From: Larix sibirica
Lineage: Eukaryota > Streptophyta > Pinopsida > Pinales > Pinaceae
NCBI GenBank assembly: GCA_004151065.3
Contig: NWUY0300049075.1
Location: 1 to 11,604 of the forward strand
Direction: 5' to 3'
DNA length: 11,604 nucleotides
In this document: positions 1 to 7,524 of the stretch, piece after piece
Layout: each line of letters opens with the position of its first letter
How positions within the stretch are numbered: the stretch's first letter is position 1
The notes under the pieces: model-generated
The model's database searches: none
Seen by the model: only the letters and a program-made list of their open reading frames with translations
What the model was told of the DNA's origin: nothing
Translations under genes and position numbers: made by a program

Positions 1-81
1 AGGCAATGTTGTTGGATGAACATCCATCTTAGCAGCAACCACAACTGAAATTGAGGGAGCAAGCTCTGTTACTGGAAAAGG
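1..81 (-). pseudogene. possible exon fragment, unidentified (runs off window start)
   Basis: Read on the minus strand, this edge is open in one frame from about 81 to 1. It gives residues such as VTELAPSISVVVAAKMDVHP. A pyrimidine-rich CCTTTTCCAG precedes it and would serve as a splice acceptor. It lies next to the exon-like tandem units at 483-1130 in the same orientation, so it may be a further exon of the same decayed gene. I do not recognise the protein. Support is limited to an open frame and one acceptor-like signal. Confidence 0.2.
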
Positions 82-178
82 CTATGATAAACAATTTATT
101 TCAAATAGTTCTATGTTATATGCTCGAATCAATAATCTAATGCAAGGATTAATTGGGTACACATTTTGAAATAGTTAA

Positions 179-260
179 CTATGTGTGAGATGTCTCCATC
201 TCTGATACAACATCAACTACTTCCTCGCCATCTCTTGTTAAGTCCTGCGTCGAGGTATCT
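179..260 (-). pseudogene. exon-like segment with acidic Ser/Thr/Asp/Glu-rich reading
   Basis: The minus strand reads DTSTQDLTRDGEEVVDVVSE followed by METSHT and a TAG at 179-181. The stretch is about 82 bases, matching the 81-82 base cores of the tandem units at 569-996. Its acidic, hydrophilic composition suggests a disordered protein region. An AG lies at its upstream edge (259-260), but the downstream donor is poor (ATA/GTTAAC). It could be a diverged earlier member of the same exon family, or a chance open frame. No family is recognised. Confidence 0.22.
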
Positions 261-482
261 CCAAAAGATAACCATAAACATACATGAATTTGAACAAGCA
301 TTAGAGAAATAGTAAAACATGTGTAATGAAATGTGCGTTTTAAAAATCAACAACTATAATTTAAGGGTAGGAAAATTACCCGTCTCTATGTATCCCCGCA
401 CTCCTTTCGAGGATTGGATTGTCTAGTATACACACATGCAACAAATGGGAGGTTGGACTCTCTAGGAATTAATTACAATCAC

Positions 483-1130
483 CAAGTGCTCAACTAGTTA
501 AAGACACGCATGCAGTAAAGAACTAACATGAATTACTTATGTACATAACATGTTGAAATGGATCATACCTATAACCAAGTTGTGCATGTCAAATCAAGCA
601 CAGATGTTTGTATAGTGGGTGTCACCTCAATGCTCTCCTCCTGCAATGCCTACAAACATCGAGTGCTCAAATAGTCAAATAAAAACATTCATTAGAAAAC
701 TAACATGAATTAACAATGTAGCATCTTAAAAAAAAGATATACCTCTAGGTGAGTTGTGCATGTCAACTTAGGCACTGATGTCTCTACAGTGGGGGGGCAC
801 CTCAATTCTCTCCTCTATTAATGCATGCAAATATCGTTTGCTCAAATAGTCAAATAGATGAGTTCATTAGAAAACTAACATGAATTAGTAATGTAACATG
901 TTCAAAAAATATACCTCTACCTAAGTTGTTCCTGTGAATTGGGGCATCGATATGTCTCTATAGTGGGGGAACCTCAATGCTCTCATCTATCAATGCTTGT
1001 AGACATCAAGTGATCAAATATTCAAATAGATGTGTTCATTAGAAAACTAACATGAATCAATAATGTAACATGTTCAAAAAATATACATATTCCTAAGTTG
1101 TTCCTGCGAACTCAAGCATGGATATCTCTC
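483..1130. repeat. tandem repeat, about 3.6 units of 172-177 bp
   Basis: The phrase AACTAACATGAAT recurs at 521, 698, 873 and 1045, giving periods of 177, 175 and 172 bp. Other shared phrases keep the same order in each unit: a CTCAA(A)TAGT-like stretch, CATTAGAAA, an ATGTAACATGTTCAAAAAATATACCT-like stretch, a TGTCTCTA-TAGTGGG stretch, and CACCTCAATGCTCTC. The last unit is cut off near 1130 by unrelated sequence. The units are clearly diverged from one another, so the array is old. On the minus strand each unit contains an exon-like core, listed separately. Confidence 0.85.
569..996 (-). pseudogene. three tandem exon-like cores within the 175-bp repeat
   Basis: On the minus strand each repeat unit has a core bounded by a TTTGTAG-like acceptor and an AG/GTAT donor. 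The cores lie at 569-649 (81 bp), 743-824 (82 bp) and 915-996 (82 bp). The first is open throughout and reads ALQEESIEVTPTIQTSVLDL and onward. The third reads ALIDESIEVPP and then meets a TAG. The second has lost its acceptor AG (now AT). The intervening introns would be about 93 and 91 bases. This pattern fits tandem duplication of a small exon in a gene with a hydrophilic, Glu/Thr-rich product, now broken. The splice sites are inferred from consensus only. Confidence 0.35.
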
Positions 1131-2050
1131 CTGGCGGGCTTAATCAATCAACAATAATACTGTATCTTATCGGAGTAAGACAACAACAATAATTTTGTAT
1201 CTAAACGTCTACTTTAATCATTAACCCGAGGATCCGTACAAACTTATGAGGGATCTACACAATATATGCAACTACAAGGGAACTAACTATGGTTGGTCAT
1301 GTGTAAATCTACTCTTTAATCAAAATAGTAAGAAGAAATTGATGTTTAACTAATGGTTGCGAGGGCATGAGGTCTAGTTTCTATCCTTGGCACTTATTCT
1401 TGAACTAGCAATACTCAGAGACAATCATTTTAGGATTTCTCACTTATCCTTTTTATTACTCTACCTTCAGTTTGCAAAAGTCAAGCATTCAGTCGCTTTC
1501 GATTCTTCATACAAGTGTTCATAACAAGTAGAGGATCATAACTATTACCAAACACAGAAAGCAAGATATCATATGAAAGGAAATGATCTTAAATGTGCAC
1601 ATGCATGAATTAAATATTAACTAAGTTCTTCATAATTAATTTGGAAAACTATATTTTACTCGAATAATTCAGAACTGCTATGAATATGCAAAAAAACTAC
1701 AATGTGTAAAACTACTCTATTCTATCAAAATGTATGTAAATGCTAAAAAAACTAACTTAATAGTGAGTCCCTGTACTTTGCCTTGGATGGGCCCTAATCC
1801 AAGGAAATCCAGGAACATTTAGAAACTCAAGGAGATAAGCGGATCAAAGTATTTGCATTAAAAATATGTGAAATTGTCACAATAGAATGGTTTGTGCCTT
1901 TGTCTTAATAACACGATTACAGAGAAAAATAATGTCTTCTTCAACAATGGGCACTGTCGTTCAAGTCAAGATGTATGGCTTAAATATCTATTTCCCTAAG
2001 CTATGAAATGAACAAAGTGCTAATTCTTCTTCTAGTGGATCCGCTATGAC
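1131..2050. other. AT-rich spacer without supported gene
   Basis: I see no coding frame or structured RNA here. A direct repeat pairs GTGTAAATCTACTCTTTAAT near 1303 with GTGTAAAACTACTCTATTCT near 1704. A small perfect inverted repeat lies at 1781-1804: arms CCTTGGAT and ATCCAAGG around an eight-base loop that includes GGGCCC. Neither has an obvious function. Confidence 0.5.
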
Positions 2051-2053
2051 TGC

Positions 2054-2318
2054 GTGAAGCGTGCTATGCAAAATAACGTGTGTAGTGGTATTTTTTTTAG
2101 CTTCATTCAGTCTTCAGGGACTAGGCCTCAGTTGGATGTATCTTTGGAGTTCGTCGAACACTTGATATCGACACCCAACAATGTAGTTCTTCCTTATGTT
2201 CTGCTTTATCTGCGCATTGGGTATACAAACTACTGCAACACTGGAACTTCTTTGGATCAACACGATCTTCACCAACGAACTGAAAGTGGACTGTTTCGAT
2301 CATCCGTTCTTTAAGCAA
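2054..2318. other. stretch open on both strands, unidentified
   Basis: The plus strand has 86 open codons (2054-2314) and the minus strand 65 (2121-2318). A third minus-strand frame is also largely open. The minus reading, which includes residues such as MIETVHFQFVGEDRVDPKKF, has the more protein-like composition. I could not match either strand to a family. The region is GC-richer than its surroundings, which suits an old coding remnant, possibly from a transposon. Neither frame continues into a neighbouring exon that I can see. Confidence 0.2.
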
Positions 2319-2319
2319 A

Positions 2320-3030
2320 ACTGGCTTGATGTCTTCTAGATGTAAAAAATGTATTAATATAACACTGTGTCAAAAAGGTGTTGCTGACAACAAACCTCAT
2401 TAGTGACATATATGCGTTTTAGCTAGAAAAAGGAAGACTACAACATCTAAAATAGATAAACTGAAATCTTTTATAATCCTAACTAGGATGCACACATTGT
2501 TCACCAACTTGTTACCATAGTACTCCCCTTTTTGGTCCAGAATGACTAATAGGAAAGGAATTAGATGCCTATTCTTACCTAATGTTGGGAGCCATCATCT
2601 CCAGTGGTAGCACCAACAATGTTCTCCCCCAAGGAGATTAAGCGAACAACTACAAGTAAAAAACATAAAAAGATGAGAAAAGTAGATATATGTATGAACC
2701 ATAAGGAACAAAAAATTTCAAACAAAACCTTTAAGTCCAATGTAATTACCTGGTGTTAATAACCATAATGGGAAAATCCATAACGGATATGGCCACATGA
2801 AGTGAAAGAATGGGAAGGAACCCCTGGAGTGGATGGTCCTACCTGACTGGTAGTTGATGGTCTTGCCTAACTTGCAGCTAATGATCATTCCTAATCAATA
2901 TTCGTTGCCCCTGTATGTCCACTTCCCACAACAAAGGTGGCATGAGGGCCCATGGTCTAGGTGAAATGTAACAATGCATCATGTGTATGTGGAAGCAATT
3001 ATTGTGCAGGAGGGAAGTCTGACCTAGGAA
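2320..3030. other. spacer without supported gene
   Basis: I see no convincing gene. The minus strand from about 3010 down to 2790 gives a proline- and threonine-rich reading with several stops. That reading could be the low-complexity tail of the unidentified frames at 3034-3600, but I cannot establish it. Confidence 0.35.
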
Positions 3031-3033
3031 GTT

Positions 3034-3640
3034 TCATATGTAGTGGAGGGGCTTGTAAGTTAGCATCTCTATGCCTCCAATTGGATCAGTTTTGAGGCAT
3101 CCCCAACCCAACACCCTGCAATGACAAGTAATGAAAATAGTGTACGTGCTTCCCCAACACAAACTCCCCATACAAATTCCTAAGGAAGTGCAAATGGACT
3201 TCCCCATTGCTATGAGGGGGCACATCGAACACCATGTACCACCTATCCATCCAGTTATCAATGAATGGTTGGTAGGTACAACATTCAATGGATATGTGTG
3301 AACGAATGGTGTTCAAGACTTCACCTATTCTACGGTATTTGAACAGGGAAAATATGTCTTCTTTTCTTATATTTATTTTTTTATTGCATAGTGGTCTAAA
3401 CCAGTATTTTCTTGTTGTTTCCTTTCTCTATAAGAGGAAATGCTATACAAATCCCCATTTGCTTGCCTTATTGTATCTATGATAGCATCAATTATTTTGG
3501 CAAGAGAGAATCGAATTGGGTCTCCACCCCTAAAGACATATCTCATGGCTCTAAGTGATGCTCTCTCTCTCAATATCTCGACATTTCAAACCATATTTGC
3601 AATCAAAAACACCAAGAATAAATTGTTAGAAACATATGTT
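3034..3640 (-). pseudogene. unidentified coding remnant, possibly two exons
   Basis: Two minus-strand frames have protein-like composition. The first (3373-3573, 66 codons) includes RYVFRGGDPIRFSLAKIIDA and ends soon after SISSYRERKQQ. The second (3086-3316, 76 codons) includes CTYQPFIDNWMDRWYMVFDV and later LRNLYGEFVLGKHVHYFHYL. They lie in different frames. They could be joined by removal of a short intron between a GTATAG near 3450 and an AATAG near 3325. A Trp/Tyr/His-rich segment follows, then a Pro-rich segment with stops. I do not recognise the family. It lies in the same orientation as the gypsy pol remnant but shows no integrase HHCC or D,D-E pattern, so I do not assign it to that element. 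Confidence 0.3.
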
Positions 3641-3712
3641 ACATAAAATTAATAAGTTACAAACATTTATTTCATATGTCATAAATCAACAAATATGATC
3701 AAATTCATTGCG

Positions 3713-3750
3713 AACAAGTGCCACAGGAGTGGCGATGTCCCTGTCGTCAG
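3713..3750 (-). repeat. LTR-start-like motif, shared with 7075-7112
   Basis: On the minus strand this reads TGACGACAGGGACATCGCCA and continues to GGCACTTGTT. The same motif appears at 7075-7112 as TGAACGGCAGGGACATAGCC to GGCACTTGTT, with about 31 of 38 positions matching. In both places it would begin a sequence with TG on the minus strand, as an LTR does. Here it lies about 110 bp beyond the RNase H remnant, where a 3' LTR could begin if integrase has been deleted. No matching LTR 3' end was found below it, so this would be a truncated LTR. Confidence 0.35.
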
Positions 3751-3869
3751 GAATTAATGAATTTGGTATTATAAATCAAAATTTGGTTTTGCAAATTTTA
3801 CAATCTTGTAGATGCATCTGCAAGCATTTGGCAATGTGCAGAGCATTTGTCAATGATTGTACAACTCTA

Positions 3870-4400
3870 ATTGAATAATTGGTGGTCAGTGTGCAGAATA
3901 GTCTCCTTACCCAGAATGTAAAGGCACCATTGTTTCAAAGCCTACACAAGAGCATAAAACTCCTTGTCATAGGTACTATAATTGAGCTTATCTTCGTAGA
4001 AGGTTTCAGCATGGCGACGGGGTAGCCTCCCTATTTTAATGTAGCACTAATGGCAAATTGTGAAGCATCCATCTCAATTTAAAGGGATGTTATAAATCTG
4101 GAAGACGAAGAACCGAAGCATCACACAATGCAAGTTTCAATTTTTTGACAACTCTCTTCTGCCTGTGGAGACCAAATAAATTAGGTTGGTTAATAGAAAT
4201 GTTATGGACAAGTAATGCTATATGATAAAATACAAGATGAAACACCTGCAAAATTTGAGGCCTCCCATAAAACATTTTAAATGTACTACTGTAGAGGTGG
4301 CGGGCCAGCTGGAAAGGGCCTTAACTTTGCAGGATCTGGGCGAGTGCCCTCCTAATCAATAGTCCCCTTGGTATGCCAATATAGCACTATTATTGACCAC
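3870..4400 (-). pseudogene. Ty3/gypsy pol remnant: end of reverse transcriptase plus RNase H
   Basis: In the retroelement, this part of pol finishes first-strand DNA synthesis and degrades the RNA template. The minus strand, read from 4400 down, gives in order: a PDPAKVKAL-like segment followed by SSWPA (normally 'P..K..A...WP.P'); a degraded finger/connection segment (GGLKFCRCFI); LKLALCDASVLRLPDL at about 4090-4140; and then the RNase H start MDASQFAISATLK at about 4032-4070. After a frame change near 4012, it continues as STYDKEFYALV, ALKQW and ILGKETILHTDHQ, ending near 3882. These match the usual gypsy RNase H order DAS, YDKE, AL..W and TDH. TAG stops at 4031-4033 and 3942-3944 stand where glutamine is usual. 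The main RT catalytic motif and integrase are not visible. The element is dead. Confidence 0.85.
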
Positions 4401-4811
4401 AAGCCAATGGCCACACAGTATAGATAAATCCCAAAGCCAATACTCACCACATTCAATCTTTTCACAAAGTGATCCTTGAAGCTTGTGAAGTAAAAATATC
4501 AAGTTGATATGAGTCAAATAAATCAATATTTTCTGGATAAGAGTGTAATTGCAAAATGATTCTAGAGTGCTGAAAGCTTAAAATAGAACAAAACTTTTAA
4601 AGAAGGTGATTATGTTCTATCAAAACATTTGTTACTCATAAGAAGCCACTAAGGAAAGAACCACAACATTTGATTGCGAATTTTGATTGCGAATGTGTCT
4701 TGCTTCTCCAGCATTAATAGCATTACGAGCTGCCTGATAGCTAGTTGGAAAACTATGATTTAGAATTAATAGCATTGTGAGCTGCCCGACGCAATCCAAA
4801 CTAACATTGAA
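4401..4811. repeat. spacer with short direct repeats
   Basis: The region holds weak upstream RT-like remnants on the minus strand near 4400-4480, too degraded to define. A 13-bp tandem repeat of TTTTGATTGCGAA lies around 4668-4693. A second duplication of ATTAATAGCATT...GAGCTGCC lies at 4713 and 4765, period 52 bp, and runs up to the exon-like segment at 4812. No gene is supported. Confidence 0.5.
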
Positions 4812-5132
4812 TTGTATGGCAATGATCATCCTAAGTCAGTTGAGACATCCCTGAGGAGACAGGAAACTTCTGCCCAAAGAAACTCCATTCATGATCTCCT
4901 CAAAAAGGGAACAATGCTTTCAAACTATTTGAATGGGCATAAAAACTTGAATTCCACTTCACTTGTACAAATAGATGAGGAAGATAGTACATATGAAAAG
5001 AACATAAGAAGAAAACGACGACATTTAGATGGGCCTAATTGTATGCCTAAAAATAGTTGGTCACCATCAAACAATGAAGGCACTCATGATGATATTGTAA
5101 CTACTGGATTTGTTACAGCGAGATTGAAATTG
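4812..5132 (+). pseudogene. open exon-like segment, possibly from a fidgetin-like AAA ATPase gene
   Basis: The frame is open for 107 codons, from LYGND to FVTARLKL. It ends exactly at a splice-donor-like AAATTG/GTAATC (5132/5133). A possible acceptor, GGCTTTCAG, lies at 5188-5196, but the implied intron of 64 bases is short for a plant. The product is hydrophilic and charged, with IRRKRRHLDGP in the middle. The C-terminal FVTARLKL resembles the short conserved FVTA(R/K).(K/Q)L motif upstream of the AAA domain in fidgetin-like 1 proteins, a family that limits meiotic crossovers. Leading LYGN and LNG segments also fit my memory of that N-terminal region, but this is weak. No AAA domain is present in the window, so at best it is a detached exon. 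It may belong to another nuclear protein. Confidence 0.35.
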
Positions 5133-5235
5133 GTAATCTTTGTAACTTATGTCTAATTATCTCGTAAATTTTTACTGGCATTTCTATGGCTTTCAGAACT
5201 TATTGATGACTGACTCCACTTGATTACAGTCAGGA

Positions 5236-5466
5236 CATTTGTTGTCTGTGTCATTGCATGGGTTGCACATGGATTGAAAAGCTGTGAAGGAGTCCATTTC
5301 AATTACTTTGTTTCTTCTCGTATGCAAGCCACACATTAATATTTGAAAGTTCCCACACACCCAAAGAAACAAAGCGCAAGTGCAAAGACAGATCACATGA
5401 AGCATTTGTTGTCATTTGTGGCATTGCATGCAGTGCACGTGGAATGCAAAAGTTGTGAAGAAACCA
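5236..5466. repeat. internal 167-bp duplication in block A
   Basis: The phrase CATTTGTTGTC....GTG.CATTGCATG followed by TGCAC.TGGA and GTGAAG starts at 5236 and again at 5403, 167 bp apart. Block B has the same pair at 7525 and 7690, 165 bp apart. The internal repeat therefore existed before the A/B duplication. Confidence 0.7.
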
Positions 5467-5522
5467 TGCAATTGACCACCCACTTTGGACAATTCGCTTG
5501 ATGATGTTTGGGAACAAAATCA

Positions 5523-5951
5523 TCAGTCCTCCGAAGGCATTGAAACAGACCATAAAGAGCAAGTTATGGCACGCTTCTCTCTGTTTACACCGAAACCCTG
5601 AGCTGTATCAAGAACCTCTGTTGCGTCGAAGAATTCGTGTAGCCTTTGGTAGTCCTTGTGCACCAAAAAGGGTGGGAGAGGGACTGCATAGATTGTGACT
5701 TCCTCGACGATCTTGGAAATCAGGGCCAGCTGAAGTGCAAGCCACTTTTTAACGCAGGAAGGCCCGTCGTTGCGGAGGTCTGTTTCACTGGGATTTTTGT
5801 TGACAACACACTTGCACAGAAAATTAAATAGCTTCTGTTCATTATATGCATTGAAAGGGGCTTTTCTCGCTTCGGAGAATTCTTTCTCAATCCCCGTCCA
5901 TAGCTCTGTGGAAGCCTTGTCGAACTCTGGAAACCACTTGTCAGTGTTCAT
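5523..5951 (-). CDS. 142-residue open frame inside block A, unidentified
   Basis: The longest open frame in the window starts at MNTDKWFPEFDKASTELW and continues through an amphipathic, helix-rich protein. Notable segments are KLFNFLCKCVVNKNPSE, CVKKWLALQLALISKIVEEV and LPPFLVHKDYQRLHEFFDAT. There is no signal peptide or clear membrane segment. In-frame sense continues upstream of the ATG (FAVLK, and LKNF before a stop), so the ATG is probably internal to an older, longer protein rather than a true start. The last 20 or so residues (after about NREKRAI) may be spurious. Block B lacks this whole stretch. I cannot name a family. It reads like an intronless piece of a large helical host protein, not like a gag polyprotein. 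Whether it is expressed is unknown. Confidence 0.35.
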   Translation of the reverse strand: MNTDKWFPEFDKASTELWTGIEKEFSEARKAPFNAYNEQKLFNFLCKCVVNKNPSETDLRNDGPSCVKKWLALQLALISKIVEEVTIYAVPLPPFLVHKDYQRLHEFFDATEVLDTAQGFGVNREKRAITCSLWSVSMPSED

Positions 5952-6216
5952 CTTGAGTACTGCGAATCAAAAGTTCTTGAGCTTGGTGTGATTTTCTTCT
6001 GAGGGGTCCATGTAGGCCAACATCCCGAAACCTCCAGTACCAGTCGCTTGTTGTATTCTGGATCTCAATCATTCCAGTAACAGGATCATCAACTCCCTCT
6101 CATGCTCAATGCACTTTAGGAGGTGGCTCTCTTGTTCATTTGTTGGTGCTTCATTGTGAAATTGACCAGGTAGGAAGTTGGCGTCAATTTATCCCACAGA
6201 GGCACCACCCTTGGCT

Positions 6217-6374
6217 AAGGNCTGCTACTATTTGATAAAGATACTTAAATAATAAGCTAAATGATGTTGAATCTAGGATGTACAAGTTACCTATGGATAT
6301 TGATATGTAGACCTTAAAGTTTAAATAAATCCTCATAGTGTTAAAGATTAGTTTTCTAGCAACGACGCCAAAAA
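6217..6374 (-). mobile_element. leader between primer binding site and block A
   Basis: About 140 bp of AT-rich sequence follow the primer binding site on the minus strand before homology to block B begins at 6216. No frame is supported. This would be the untranslated leader of the LTR element. An unresolved base lies at 6221, next to the junction. Confidence 0.4.
6356..6370 (-). promoter_or_regulatory. LTR retrotransposon primer binding site, Asp-tRNA type
   Basis: On the minus strand this reads TGGCGTCGTTGCTAG, four T residues after an LTR end (CCGACA at 6375-6380). The classic plant primer binding site complementary to the 3' end of tRNA-Asp begins TGGCGCCGTTGC, so 11 of 12 bases match. 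In a live element the tRNA anneals here to prime minus-strand DNA synthesis. The C-to-T change breaks the GGCGCC core, as expected in a decayed copy. The element runs leftward, toward block A and the pol remnant. Confidence 0.7.
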
Positions 6375-7112
6375 TGTCGGTGAAAATATATGATGTTTAA
6401 TTCGACATTAAATTATCGACCAGGATCCATAGACTTAGAGGTGGAGGCACTGTATGTGCAGGTTCGAAGACTAATCTAATTTAACTTAGCCTAATATGAA
6501 GCCAACAACACACTCAAACAAAACAAGAAAATGGGAATAGCTCAACACTTAGGGAAGAATCCCGTCGCAAAATGACCATATCTCATGAGTTAGATCATTA
6601 ATCTATATGTTAGTGACTAAAGCTATTGAAGAAAATGCAAAAAAATCTAGTACAAAATCTAATGCAACCTAGTACATGAATCAAAGTTAATGCAGGAATT
6701 CAAAGTGCATAAATGAAACTAAATTAAAGAAAATGAATTAAACTAATTAGGACAAATTAAACATTCATATTCCTATACTCTGAATCCATAATTCATTCCC
6801 CACATTCATTCAACGACCCAACATTTTAACAACATGATATATTTCAAACTATACACAATATATTACAAAATACAAAATCTATCACACATTTACAAATTAC
6901 TACACATATTAAAAATTATTAAATGAACACAAATTTCTACATGCATTAAAATATACACAAATTTTCTCTCACATATATATTAAATATTTACAAAAAGATA
7001 TAAAGTGACTTTTCAAACTTTTGGAAACATTCTATTAACATAAGAGTTTTAATATTATTAACGACAACTCCTAAAACAAGTGCCATTGTAATGGCTATGT
7101 CCCTGCCGTTCA
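6375..7112 (-). mobile_element. LTR-like sequence, about 738 bp, 5' LTR of a minus-strand element
   Basis: The boundary at 6375 is well placed: on the minus strand the sequence ends ACCGACA, then TTTT, then the primer binding site. The other boundary is inferred from the TGAACGGCAGGGACATAGCC motif at 7093-7112, which recurs at 3731-3749 in similar form. These ends give a TG...CA sequence with loosely inverted tips (TGaaCGG / CCGACA). The body is strongly AT-rich, with TATA-like stretches such as ATATATAT near 6974 that could serve a promoter. No second full copy lies in the window, so length and outer edge are provisional. Confidence 0.5.
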
Positions 7113-7524
7113 AGTTTTATGTTTTGCTATGCATGTGGTTTTGTCTTTGATTGTATTGGATCACTGATTTGGTGGGAAGATCTGTAACCTATGTTTGCAG
7201 TCAACAAGACAGTTATTGTCATTAAAATAATCGCAGTGGGGAATAGTGTGCATTGGAAAGATTGACCACTTGTGCATATTATCACATAAAGGAAAAAGCC
7301 TCCATGAGTCCCCATTGAAGTGGAATATCATCAGCGAGCTCAAGTCGTCTTATTGGACTAGATATAGCTTAAGTCACCTATTGGACCTACTGGACCTATT
7401 CCCCCTATCGGAAACAAGCCTTAAGCTCCAGTGATGCCTGATCAATTAAATGAGGACCTTTCTGTAGCAGCTTATCGATTATGGATCACAACTGGCTTGG
7501 CTGGATGATGGGAAATTAGCCGGA
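7113..7524. other. spacer without identified gene
   Basis: Short overlapping frames occur on both strands at 7127-7434, but none resembles a known protein. The plus strand at about 7437-7500 reads PDQLNEDLSVAAYRLWITTG, which looks protein-like, and then meets two stops. It may be a tiny captured exon. It has no counterpart on the matching side of block A. Confidence 0.3.

Larger units (their letters stand above)
5231..6216 (-). pseudogene. block A: duplicated unidentified gene-like sequence
   Basis: Block A matches block B (7525-8003) in the same order and orientation at both ends. Positions 5231-5470 match about 7525-7757, and 6066-6216 match 7850-8003. Read on the minus strand from 6216, the 5' part gives LPGQFHNEAPTNEQESHLLK and ELMILLLE, preceded by a TAA that block B shares. 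It continues in another frame with TGTGGFGMLAYMDPSEENHT and LKNF, a stop, then FAVLK running into the 142-residue frame listed below. The 3' part reads MTTNASCDLSLHLRFVSLGV and ELSNINVWLAYEKKQSN. I recognise no family. The mix of open stretches, shared stop and frame changes says pseudogene. Homology to block B ends at 6216, next to LTR-element leader sequence. Confidence 0.6.

Noticed and set aside
483-1130. Possible CRISPR-like or centromeric array
   Set aside because: The units are diverged, about 175 bp long and only about four in number, with no short repeat/spacer alternation, in what is evidently plant DNA. A centromeric satellite would need far more copies.
1781-1804. Hairpin CCTTGGAT / ATCCAAGG as a terminator or small RNA
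   Set aside because: The eight-base arms are short, there is no T-run or long stem, and a plant nuclear context makes a bacterial-type terminator meaningless.
2054-2318. Copia-type RT or RNase H
   Set aside because: I tested both strands for copia motifs such as YVDD or the RNase H tail and saw none. It is left unassigned.
5193-5405. Cysteine-rich minus-strand frame resembling a zinc finger (CNPCNDTDNKCPDC)
   Set aside because: The cysteines come from the internal 167-bp repeat and the frame is not kept in block B, so a zinc finger is unlikely.
5498-5991. Plus-strand frames across block A
   Set aside because: They are opposite-strand shadows of the longer minus-strand frame at 5523-5951, which has the better protein composition.
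7127-7434. Three overlapping frames of about 60 codons
   Set aside because: They overlap on both strands, have no recognisable domains, and have no continuation across splice-like sites.
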